This document shows positions 8,291-14,862 of a stretch of 64,000 nt of DNA, one piece after another. Position numbers and translations under genes: made by a program. This stretch comes from Alphaproteobacteria bacterium (lineage in GTDB: Bacteria > Pseudomonadota > Alphaproteobacteria > Micavibrionales > Micavibrionaceae). How positions within the stretch are numbered: position 1 is the first letter of the stretch; each line of letters starts with the position of its first letter. Below the pieces are notes generated by a model. It saw only the letters and a list, made by a program, of their open reading frames with translations. It had not been told where the DNA came from and ran no database searches. Where the stretch lies: assembly GCA_023384135.1 (NCBI GenBank), contig JAHDXS010000001.1, forward strand, positions 682,001 through 746,000, read 5' to 3'.

Positions 8291-10438
8291 ATGTTTACTG
8301 TCTACAAAAAAGAAATTGATTTCGCGGGCAAGACCATAACCCTCGAAAGCGGAAAAATCGCCCGTCAAGCCGACGGCGCCGTCGTGGCCAGCATGGGCGA
8401 CACCGTCGTCCTCTGTTGCGTGACCGGCAATAAAAGCATCAAGGAAGGCCAGGACTTCTTCCCCCTCTCCGTCCATTATCAGGAAAAGACCTTCGCCGCA
8501 GGCAAAATCCCCGGCGGCTTTTTCAAGCGCGAAGCGAGACCCAGCGAGAAAGAAACGCTGACCTCCCGCCTGATCGACCGTCCGATCCGCCCGCTCTTCC
8601 CGAAAAATTTCCTCAACGAGGTTCAGATCGTAGCCACCGTCATCTCGCATGACCTTGAAAACGACCCCGACATCGTTGCGCTGATCGGCTGCTCCGCCGC
8701 TCTGACGATCTCCGGCATCCCCTTCCTCGGCCCCATCGGCGGCGCGCGCGTCGGCTATATCAACGGTCAGTTCGTCGTCAATCCGACCATGCAGGAAATC
8801 AAGGAAAGCGCCCTCGACCTCGTGGTCGCCGGAACGCAGGAAGGCGTCCTGATGGTGGAATCCGAAGCCAAGGAACTCTCCGAAGAACTCATGCTCGAAG
8901 CCGTCATGGAAGGCTGGAAGGCGTTCCAGCCCGTGATCAACGGCATCATCGGCCTCGCCGAAATGTGCGCGAAGGATCCCTGGGACATTCCCGAAACGCC
9001 CGCACCGATCCAGAAACTCGAGGACTCCCTTAAGACCAAATACGCCGGCGAAGTCGAGAAAGCTTACGGCATCCTCAACAAGCTGGAACGCCGCAACGCT
9101 GTTGACGCGGTCCGCAAGGCCGCCATCGAGGCCTTCACGGACGAAGCGAACGGAATCGACGCCAACATCATCACCTCCAAATTCAAATACCTCGAAGCCG
9201 ACGTGGTTCGCGGCCAGATTCTGAAAACCGGAAACCGCATCGACCAGCGCGACACCAAGACCGTCCGCCCGATCGTAGCCGAAGTCGGCATCCTGCCCCG
9301 TACACACGGCTCCGCGCTGTTCACACGCGGCGAGACGCAGGCCCTTGTGGTCGCCACCCTCGGCACCGGACAGGACGAACAGATCATCGACGCGCTCGAA
9401 GGCGAATACCGCGAACGCTTCATGCTGCACTACAACTTCCCGCCCTACTCGGTCGGCGAAGCCGGACGCATGGGCCCTCCGGGCCGCCGCGAAATCGGCC
9501 ACGGCAAGCTGGCATGGCGCGCCATCCGCCCGCTTCTGCCCGACATTGAGGCCTTCCCCTACACGATGCGCGTGGTCTCCGAAATCACCGAATCCAACGG
9601 CTCGTCCTCCATGGCGACCGTATGCGGAACCTCGCTTGCATTAATGGATGCGGGTGCGCCGCTGGTGCGTCCGATCGCGGGCATCGCGATGGGCCTGATC
9701 AAGGAAGGCAAAGACTTTGCCGTTCTCTCCGACATTCTGGGTGACGAAGATCATCTGGGAGACATGGACTTCAAGGTCGCCGGAACCGAGCAAGGCATCA
9801 CCGCCCTCCAGATGGATATCAAGATCACCTCGATCACCGAGGAAATCATGACCATCGCGCTGGCGCAGGCCAAAGACGGACGGATCCACATTCTGGGCGA
9901 AATGAACAAGGCGCTTCAACAAGCGCGCGGCGAGTTGAGCCAGTTCGCGCCGCAGATCGTTCAGATCCGCATCCCGACCGACAAAATCCGCGAAGTCATC
10001 GGCACGGGCGGCAAGGTGATCCGCGAGATCATCGAACTGACCGGAACCAAGATCGACATCGAGGATGACGGCTCCATTAAGGTCGCCGCCGCCAACGGCG
10101 AAAGCATCGAGAAGGCGATCCAGATGATCCGCAACATCACTGACGAGCCCGAGACCGGCAAGATCTATCAGGGCAAAGTTGTGAAGTGCGTGGACTTCGG
10201 CGCATTCGTCAATTTCATGGGTGCAAAGGACGGCCTCGTCCACATCTCCGAACTGGCCGATTACCGTGTTGCCCAGACCACGGACGTGGTGAAGGAAGGC
10301 GACATCGTCAAGGTCCTGCTGCTCGGCACGGACGATCGCGGCAAGGTCAAACTCTCCATGAAGCGCGTCAATCAGGAAACCGGCGAGGAAATCCCGTTCG
10401 AGGACAAGCCCAAAGGCAAGCGCGAGGCCAACGGCTAA
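8291..10438 (+). CDS. pnp: Polyribonucleotide nucleotidyltransferase (PNPase)
   Basis: 715-residue phosphorolytic 3'-to-5' exoribonuclease, usually a trimer and a degradosome partner. Order seen: first RNase PH domain (about 10-140), linker helical domain, second RNase PH domain (about 320-540, with [15 protein letters not shown]), KH domain with [11 protein letters not shown] near 571, then S1 domain from about 620 ([14 protein letters not shown]). The ATG at 8291 follows AAGGA by 11 nt; an upstream in-frame TTG at 8237 would add residues from the leader hairpin and is unlikely. A bidirectional terminator follows. Confidence 0.96.
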   Translation: MFTVYKKEIDFAGKTITLESGKIARQADGAVVASMGDTVVLCCVTGNKSIKEGQDFFPLSVHYQEKTFAAGKIPGGFFKREARPSEKETLTSRLIDRPIRPLFPKNFLNEVQIVATVISHDLENDPDIVALIGCSAALTISGIPFLGPIGGARVGYINGQFVVNPTMQEIKESALDLVVAGTQEGVLMVESEAKELSEELMLEAVMEGWKAFQPVINGIIGLAEMCAKDPWDIPETPAPIQKLEDSLKTKYAGEVEKAYGILNKLERRNAVDAVRKAAIEAFTDEANGIDANIITSKFKYLEADVVRGQILKTGNRIDQRDTKTVRPIVAEVGILPRTHGSALFTRGETQALVVATLGTGQDEQIIDALEGEYRERFMLHYNFPPYSVGEAGRMGPPGRREIGHGKLAWRAIRPLLPDIEAFPYTMRVVSEITESNGSSSMATVCGTSLALMDAGAPLVRPIAGIAMGLIKEGKDFAVLSDILGDEDHLGDMDFKVAGTEQGITALQMDIKITSITEEIMTIALAQAKDGRIHILGEMNKALQQARGELSQFAPQIVQIRIPTDKIREVIGTGGKVIREIIELTGTKIDIEDDGSIKVAAANGESIEKAIQMIRNITDEPETGKIYQGKVVKCVDFGAFVNFMGAKDGLVHISELADYRVAQTTDVVKEGDIVKVLLLGTDDRGKVKLSMKRVNQETGEEIPFEDKPKGKREANG

Positions 10439-10463
10439 GCCGTTCCACCCGATACCGACAACG

Positions 10464-10491
10464 AAAAAGGAGGCTTAAAGCCTCCTTTTTT
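10464..10491 (+). terminator. Bidirectional intrinsic terminator after pnp
   Basis: AAAAAGGAGGC, loop TTAAA, GCCTCCTTTTTT. The flanking A and T runs make it work in both directions, so it can end pnp and also the leftward gene at 10513-11100. Confidence 0.85.
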
Positions 10492-10512
10492 ATTTCCAGG
10501 GACGATAACCCG

Positions 10513-11100
10513 CTACTTAAAGTTTTGGGCAATCCCGTTTAAGGTTTGCTCATATCGAGCACCGACATCGCTGCGCACCTCGGCATCGCGGGTAACCGCA
10601 ACAGCAGGCTTAGGCGCATTCGAACCGTCCATCTCGGTCATAAGCTGCGCAATCCCGATAACATGATGGCTCTCGCTTCCAGCAACCCGCCCCGCCGCCA
10701 CATAAAGCTCAGCCGGAACCGGCCCGCCACCCTTGACCGCATCCCCGGTCTGGCTGAGCGCAGCAAGCGTCTCGCCGCGCGTCAACCCGCCCTGCATGGC
10801 TGAATGAATCGTGGCCTTGAGCATCCGCTCGACCTGATCCCCTTTGGCCTCGTTCAACGCGAACTGATCGTTACAAAATTTCTCGATGACCGCATCGACT
10901 AGCCGCCCGTCCAGCCCATCGGCCCTGGCCGCACGGATCAGGTCATCAACCAGCGTCTGAACGGTCTTGCCCATATCCCGGGGCGCCACAACCTGAACCG
11001 GCGGCTCTACTGCCACCTCCCGTGGACCGCTCAAGTCCTCGGAAGCCTCCTGAGCCTGCAAAGCGACAATCTGCTGAAGAAAATGAATACCATCCGCCAT
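10513..11100 (-). CDS. Hypothetical protein
   Basis: 195-residue soluble protein I do not recognise. It has helical segments at both ends with a Pro/Val-rich linker near residues 25-42. No signal peptide, membrane segment or known catalytic motif. A very strong AAGGAGGGG ribosome site precedes the ATG, and a TTGCTA/TAGAAA promoter with an inverted repeat is visible upstream. It is a single-gene unit convergent with pnp, sharing its terminator. Confidence 0.7.
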   Translation of the reverse strand: MADGIHFLQQIVALQAQEASEDLSGPREVAVEPPVQVVAPRDMGKTVQTLVDDLIRAARADGLDGRLVDAVIEKFCNDQFALNEAKGDQVERMLKATIHSAMQGGLTRGETLAALSQTGDAVKGGGPVPAELYVAAGRVAGSESHHVIGIAQLMTEMDGSNAPKPAVAVTRDAEVRSDVGARYEQTLNGIAQNFK

Positions 11101-11120
11101 AAACCCCTCCTTATAAGTTA

Positions 11121-11135
11121 AGTAATTTTATTACT
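11121..11135. repeat. Inverted repeat upstream of the gene at 10513-11100
   Basis: AGTAAT, TTT, ATTACT is a perfect 6-bp inverted repeat with a 3-nt spacer. It lies between the predicted -10 box and the ribosome site of the leftward gene, a suitable place for an operator. Confidence 0.4.
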
Positions 11136-11136
11136 T

Positions 11137-11165
11137 TTTCTATCAGAAAGGCGCACATTTAGCAA
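11137..11165 (-). promoter_or_regulatory. Predicted promoter of the gene at 10513-11100
   Basis: Minus-strand TTGCTA, 17-nt spacer, TAGAAA, about 40 nt before the start codon. Confidence 0.4.
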
Positions 11166-11233
11166 ATGGCGGCCCCAAAACGCCCAAAAATCGATTTTTT
11201 CTGGACAGTAAACAACTTTCACATAATATTTGG

Positions 11234-11239
11234 TATAAT
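11234..11239 (+). promoter_or_regulatory. Perfect extended -10 box abutting a start codon
   Basis: TATAAT preceded by TG and one base gives an extended -10 element. No good -35 is present 16-18 nt upstream. The expected transcription start coincides with the ATG at 11246, so the transcript should be leaderless or use the ATG at 11258. Confidence 0.55.
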
Positions 11240-11245
11240 AACGGG

Positions 11246-11755
11246 ATGAAAGTGAATATGGCGATCTCAAAAGCGCGAAAAAGATTCCGGGTGTTTCTGG
11301 GCATCTGTCTGCTGATGAGCGTTGGCTTTTTCTCGGCAGCCGTAATTGTCTACGCGGGCGTAAGAACGAAAACGATCAAGGTCGCCGACGTCGCGCCCAC
11401 CCTGTTCCAGATCGACATCGCCCAACACCAGATTTTGGCCAGCATTTCCGGCGACGACGAAAAGTTGCGAATTGCCAAAAGTCTCTATCAGAAGGGCATA
11501 TTCTCCCGCCTCTACATGAACGCAGGCGATGATATGATTCTTGATCTGGCTCAGCAAGGCCACGCCGCATCCCAGAAAACCTACGGGGACATCGTATACA
11601 GCCGTATGAACGGCAACCCCAACCGGCTCACGCTGGCTTTGGAATATTACCGTAAATCGGCGGATCAGGGATACGAACCCGCGCGTGAACGCTTGGCCGG
11701 AATTGCGAATACGGATACGATAGTCTCTGCTTCGGATTCTGAAAATCCGCGCTAA
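11246..11755 (+). CDS. Membrane-anchored protein with Sel1-like repeats
   Basis: 169-residue protein with a short basic N-terminus, one hydrophobic segment (about residues 16-38) and an outside-facing C-terminal part. Residues about 100-155 resemble Sel1 repeats: AQQGHAASQKTYGDIVY, then ALEYYRKSADQGYEPARERL. Such repeats usually mediate protein contacts in envelope or signalling proteins. The start is uncertain: ATG 11246 would be leaderless from the TATAAT box; ATG 11258 (MAISKARKR) would have a 12-nt leader. A second small membrane protein follows after 35 nt. Confidence 0.6.
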   Translation: MKVNMAISKARKRFRVFLGICLLMSVGFFSAAVIVYAGVRTKTIKVADVAPTLFQIDIAQHQILASISGDDEKLRIAKSLYQKGIFSRLYMNAGDDMILDLAQQGHAASQKTYGDIVYSRMNGNPNRLTLALEYYRKSADQGYEPARERLAGIANTDTIVSASDSENPR

Positions 11756-11790
11756 ACTGCATCATTCGAAACCGAAGGGCAAATCCGCGC

Positions 11791-12396
11791 ATGCGCGCAC
11801 TCCCGAAAAATCATGCCTATAACCTTTTCCTTTTCAGGGAACTGAAAGACCTTCTGGAATTCCGCAATAACCGGGCCTACAGCATCGCCTTGGGGCTCGT
11901 GTTGTGCCTGTTCTTCTGGGGGATATACCTCAGCGTAATCTTCCCCCTCGACGACGAACTCCCCCTGAAATCGGCCCTGTCTTATGCCTTCCTGATGATG
12001 GGCGGCATTTCCTTGCTGGCGCTCTTCCTTTTCGTCAGCGCTTATCAGTGCCTGACCTTGCGGCGCGTCAACCGCTCCGTGGAGTACGAATGTCACTCCC
12101 CGGGAGGCAGTAAGGGCTGGAAAAAGCGCTTCGGCGATTTTCTCGCCGTGCAGATGTATCTGGTTGTCGTAACGACCCCGGGCGGGCGACTGACCAAAAA
12201 GCCGCCGATCTGGTGCTTTGACCTCGTTGGCTTAAACAATGACCTACGCATCCCGATCCACCCGCCCGGCCACCGGCCATTCAAGGAAAATCAGGAGGAG
12301 GAAGCCACCGCCTTCGCCGAAAAAATCGCCCGCTTCATGGAAATAAAGGTTGAAAAACTCTCCCCTGAGGTCAATACAGAAGCAATAACCGGATAA
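11791..12396 (+). CDS. Two-pass membrane protein of unknown function
   Basis: 201-residue protein with two hydrophobic segments (about residues 30-52 and 65-88) and a cytoplasmic C-terminal domain of about 110 residues that starts in a basic Arg-rich stretch. I recognise no family. The C-terminal part has a beta-rich pattern (QMYLVVVTTPGG, CFDLVGLNNDLRIPI), so it may be a small ligand- or membrane-associated domain. It is followed 16 nt later by the glycerophosphodiester phosphodiesterase gene, likely in the same transcript. Confidence 0.55.
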   Translation: MRALPKNHAYNLFLFRELKDLLEFRNNRAYSIALGLVLCLFFWGIYLSVIFPLDDELPLKSALSYAFLMMGGISLLALFLFVSAYQCLTLRRVNRSVEYECHSPGGSKGWKKRFGDFLAVQMYLVVVTTPGGRLTKKPPIWCFDLVGLNNDLRIPIHPPGHRPFKENQEEEATAFAEKIARFMEIKVEKLSPEVNTEAITG

Positions 12397-12412
12397 TCAG
12401 GACCGCCCGCGA

Positions 12413-13159
12413 ATGACCCTCAAGCTTCCCAAAATCATCGGCCATCGCGGCGTCGCCGCCTACGCCCCCGAAAACACCATCGAGGGCATCCACACCGCCG
12501 CCGACATGGCCGTCGAATGGGTGGAGTTGGACGTAAAGATCACAAAAGATCAAGTCCCCATGATCTTCCATGACGATACGCTGGACCGCACAACCAACGG
12601 CTCCGGCCTCGTCGCGAACCTCACCTTCGAGGAAATCAGAAACTTCGAATGCGGCAGTTGGTTCTCAGACTCCTTCGCAGGAATAAGAATCCCTACCCTC
12701 GAAGAAGCGCTGGAGGCCGTCATCGACCGCAACCTCGGCCTCAATCTGGAAATAAAACCCTGCCCGGGGCGCGAACGTGAAACCGCCGAAGCCGCGCTGG
12801 ATGTGCTCTCGCAAATCTGGGACGACCACGACCGCCTGCTCATCTCCTCCTTCTCCCTCGTCAGCATGGAAACCGCCCTGATCATGGCCCAGGACTGGCC
12901 CCGCGCATTGCTGATCGGCGAAGACTGGCCGGAAAATATCGCAGAAGTTCATGACTTCCTCGAACTCTCTTGCATCAACGTCAACGCGAAAACCGTCCAG
13001 CGCGAGCAGACCGAACAGGTCATGGACATGGGCCTGCCCATCCTCGCCTACACCGTCAACGATGCGGAAGAAGCTCGCCGCCTCTTGCGCTGGGGTATTG
13101 ACGGCGTATTCTCCGACGCACCCGACATGGTGCGCGAAGCTCTGTTCTCCGTTCATTAA
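12413..13159 (+). CDS. ugpQ: Glycerophosphodiester phosphodiesterase
   Basis: 248-residue cytosolic TIM-barrel enzyme that splits glycerophosphodiesters into glycerol 3-phosphate and an alcohol. The active-site pattern is clear: IGHRGVAAYAPENT with the catalytic His-Arg near residues 9-10, ELDVKIT supplying Glu and Asp, FHDDTLDRTTNGSG with the second histidine, and LNLEIKPCPG. The C-terminal VNDAEEARRLLRWGIDGVFSD is also typical. No signal peptide, so it is the cytosolic UgpQ type. It lies downstream of an unknown membrane protein and convergent with the TfoX-like gene. Confidence 0.88.
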   Translation: MTLKLPKIIGHRGVAAYAPENTIEGIHTAADMAVEWVELDVKITKDQVPMIFHDDTLDRTTNGSGLVANLTFEEIRNFECGSWFSDSFAGIRIPTLEEALEAVIDRNLGLNLEIKPCPGRERETAEAALDVLSQIWDDHDRLLISSFSLVSMETALIMAQDWPRALLIGEDWPENIAEVHDFLELSCINVNAKTVQREQTEQVMDMGLPILAYTVNDAEEARRLLRWGIDGVFSDAPDMVREALFSVH

Positions 13160-13166
13160 GCAAAAA

Positions 13167-13496
13167 TCATTTCGCCGGAAGCGTCCGCACGAACCGGATG
13201 GCCAGATCAACATAACGCCTCAAATCCGCGTCTCGCTCGTACCCTTCGGGCGCCACCATCGCCCAACCTTTCATCGGCTTTCCGGTAATATCCATAGGCT
13301 TTACGCCCGGCTCTTTGAAGGCATCACGGGCGGCCTTTTCCCCGATACGGATAATCAGCCAATCCTTGTAGACGCCGACACACATATTGCCGTGCATAAG
13401 CCAGCCGATCCCGCCGAACATCCTCTTCAACGAAAATCCCGGCAAATCCGCAACAATCTCCTCCAGCCGCTCGGCCAGCCCGGGATCATACGGCAT
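13167..13496 (-). CDS. TfoX N-terminal domain family protein
   Basis: 109-residue protein matching the TfoX/Sxy N-terminal domain: the core KRMFGGIGWLMHGNMCVGVYKD, of which only the pattern RMFGG...GNM matters here, is the family signature. In Haemophilus and Escherichia coli TfoX/Sxy proteins promote competence genes, but stand-alone alphaproteobacterial members have no assigned role. I chose the start MPYDPGLAERL at 13496 because most members begin this way; in-frame ATGs at 13517 and 13529 are possible. It overlaps the upstream membrane gene by 11 nt, suggesting co-transcription. Confidence 0.7.
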   Translation of the reverse strand: MPYDPGLAERLEEIVADLPGFSLKRMFGGIGWLMHGNMCVGVYKDWLIIRIGEKAARDAFKEPGVKPMDITGKPMKGWAMVAPEGYERDADLRRYVDLAIRFVRTLPAK

Positions 13497-13920
13497 GGTT
13501 TGCGCCCGCACCGACATTGCCACGCCCATAAATCAAGCCGAGAGCCGCGCCCGTAATTGTAAACTGAAGAAATTGAAAGGCGGTATGATAAAGAAGAAAA
13601 GTCGAAACAGGATTGATATCCATTTTGGCCGCCGTGGCGAAGCCCATCACGGAATAGACCAGCAGACCTATAATAAGGCTGAATTTAACGCCTTGAAAAA
13701 CCGGATGTCCGCCCCGGTAATAAAACGGGTAAAAATAGGCAATCACCATCCCCTGAAGGATCATCGAGAAGAACCCAAGCGCGATAATCGGTTCAGCCCT
13801 TGTCATCGCCCCCATCTCCATGTAGACCTCAAGGAAGAGAACCATATGCCACGGAAAAGCCAGAGCCATGCTCAAAACGACATACGACAGAGTAGCGGCG
13901 ATGAACTTCGGTATTCCCAT
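13486..13920 (-). CDS. Four-pass membrane protein divergent from an HxlR regulator
   Basis: 144-residue integral membrane protein with about four hydrophobic segments (near 5-27, 40-60, 72-92, 100-125 from the chosen start). I do not recognise a catalytic motif. The ATG at 13920 (MGIPKFIAATL) has AAGGGA upstream; an in-frame start at 13956 falls inside the inverted repeat and is unlikely. It is transcribed away from the HxlR-type regulator with a TTGCA-TTT-TGCAA repeat between, a classic layout for a regulator and its target, perhaps in detoxification or redox stress. Confidence 0.65.
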   Translation of the reverse strand: MGIPKFIAATLSYVVLSMALAFPWHMVLFLEVYMEMGAMTRAEPIIALGFFSMILQGMVIAYFYPFYYRGGHPVFQGVKFSLIIGLLVYSVMGFATAAKMDINPVSTFLLYHTAFQFLQFTITGAALGLIYGRGNVGAGANHAV

Positions 13921-13943
13921 GAACGATCCCTTTAAAATATAAC

Positions 13944-13956
13944 TTGCATTTTGCAA
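13944..13956. promoter_or_regulatory. Candidate HxlR operator
   Basis: TTGCA, TTT, TGCAA is a perfect 5-bp inverted repeat. A related half site, GTTTGCAAGC, lies at 13985-13994. Both are in the 106-nt gap between the membrane protein gene and the HxlR gene, consistent with autoregulation and divergent control. Confidence 0.45.
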
Positions 13957-14026
13957 TTAACAAACTCTAGGACCTCGGCTTTTAGTTTGCAAGCGTTTTT
14001 TTTTCGGTGTTATTCTGTGAAAGAGA

Positions 14027-14476
14027 ATGAGTAAAAGTATGACCTCGCCCAAATCGATTGATGTCAAGACCTGCGCCGGAAGGTCCTGCTGCCCCCTGAC
14101 CAACGCGCTCGATATCATCGGCGATAAATGGACGCTCCTGATCGTCCGCGACATGATCTTCATCGGCAAGTCCCAGTTCGGCGACTTCCTGGAATCGCCT
14201 GAAGGCATCTCGACCAACATCCTCACCGACCGCCTCAAAAAACTTGAGGAATACGGCCTTGTGAACAAAACCCCCTACCAGAAAAAGCCGATGCGTTACG
14301 CCTACACGCTCACGCAGCGCGGACTGGACCTCAAGCCCGTAATGATGGAAATTCTGAACTGGGGCCATAACAACATCGAGGGAACCGCCGGCCCGTCCGA
14401 AGCAGAAATTATCGAACTGCGTAAAAAATACACCAACCGCGCAAAGGACCAAACACATGAACGCAAGAAAGCCTGA
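14027..14476 (+). CDS. HxlR-family winged-helix transcriptional regulator
   Basis: 149-residue DNA-binding protein. CPLTNALDIIGDKWTLLIVRD (only the core IGDKWTLLIVRD is diagnostic) and GISTNILTDRLKKLEEYGLV with the recognition helix are hallmarks of HxlR. Residues KPMRYAYTLTQRG form the wing. Two adjacent cysteines sit just before the first helix (CAGRSCCP); in some HxlR regulators an N-terminal cysteine senses thiol-reactive compounds. It is divergent from a membrane protein and its end overlaps the start of the next gene by about 20 nt. Confidence 0.88.
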   Translation: MSKSMTSPKSIDVKTCAGRSCCPLTNALDIIGDKWTLLIVRDMIFIGKSQFGDFLESPEGISTNILTDRLKKLEEYGLVNKTPYQKKPMRYAYTLTQRGLDLKPVMMEILNWGHNNIEGTAGPSEAEIIELRKKYTNRAKDQTHERKKA

Positions 14477-14771
14477 AGCCAAACCGAATAAGCCCCGCCT
14501 GCTCGCGGCGATAGCGATAACCTGCGCCGCGCTGGTCTTTGCGGCTCCCGCCATCGCGATGGAAGCCGTCATGTGCACGATGGACGCCAAACAGTGCCCG
14601 GACGGCAGCTTCGTCTCCCGCACCGGCCCGAACTGTGAATTCGCCCCCTGCCCCGGTAAAGAAGGCGGCGTGACCGGCGAAATACCGCCCGTTCAATCCG
14701 GTCCCGGGGAAACGGTCGAGGGCTCCCCTCCGGAATCTCCCCCCGTAAGCCACCCCCCGGTAACCGAATAG
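14457..14771 (+). CDS. Secreted small Cys-rich protein
   Basis: 104-residue protein with a Lys/Arg-rich N-terminus, a hydrophobic segment (about 15-34) and an AIA-type signal peptidase site, so exported to the periplasm. The mature part begins with four cysteines in the pattern C-x5-C-x12-C-x4-C (CTMDAKQCPDG ... GPNCEFAPCPG), a motif common in small exported proteobacterial proteins and resembling a short Kazal-like unit. The rest is Pro/Glu/Ser-rich and probably unstructured. It overlaps the HxlR gene end by 20 nt, so is likely translated from the same mRNA. No function known to me. Confidence 0.65.
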   Translation: MNARKPEAKPNKPRLLAAIAITCAALVFAAPAIAMEAVMCTMDAKQCPDGSFVSRTGPNCEFAPCPGKEGGVTGEIPPVQSGPGETVEGSPPESPPVSHPPVTE

Positions 14772-14862
14772 ATCGATTCGGAGCGAAAAAGGCACCAAAA
14801 ACCCCTTGCTTTGCCTGTAAAGGGGAGTATTCCTATGCGGTAAAACCGGAGTGCCGCAAGCC

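Noticed and set aside
8228-9502. 424-residue open frame on the minus strand opposite pnp
   Set aside because: Same cause: codon bias of pnp leaves the opposite strand open. Low-complexity composition, no family features.
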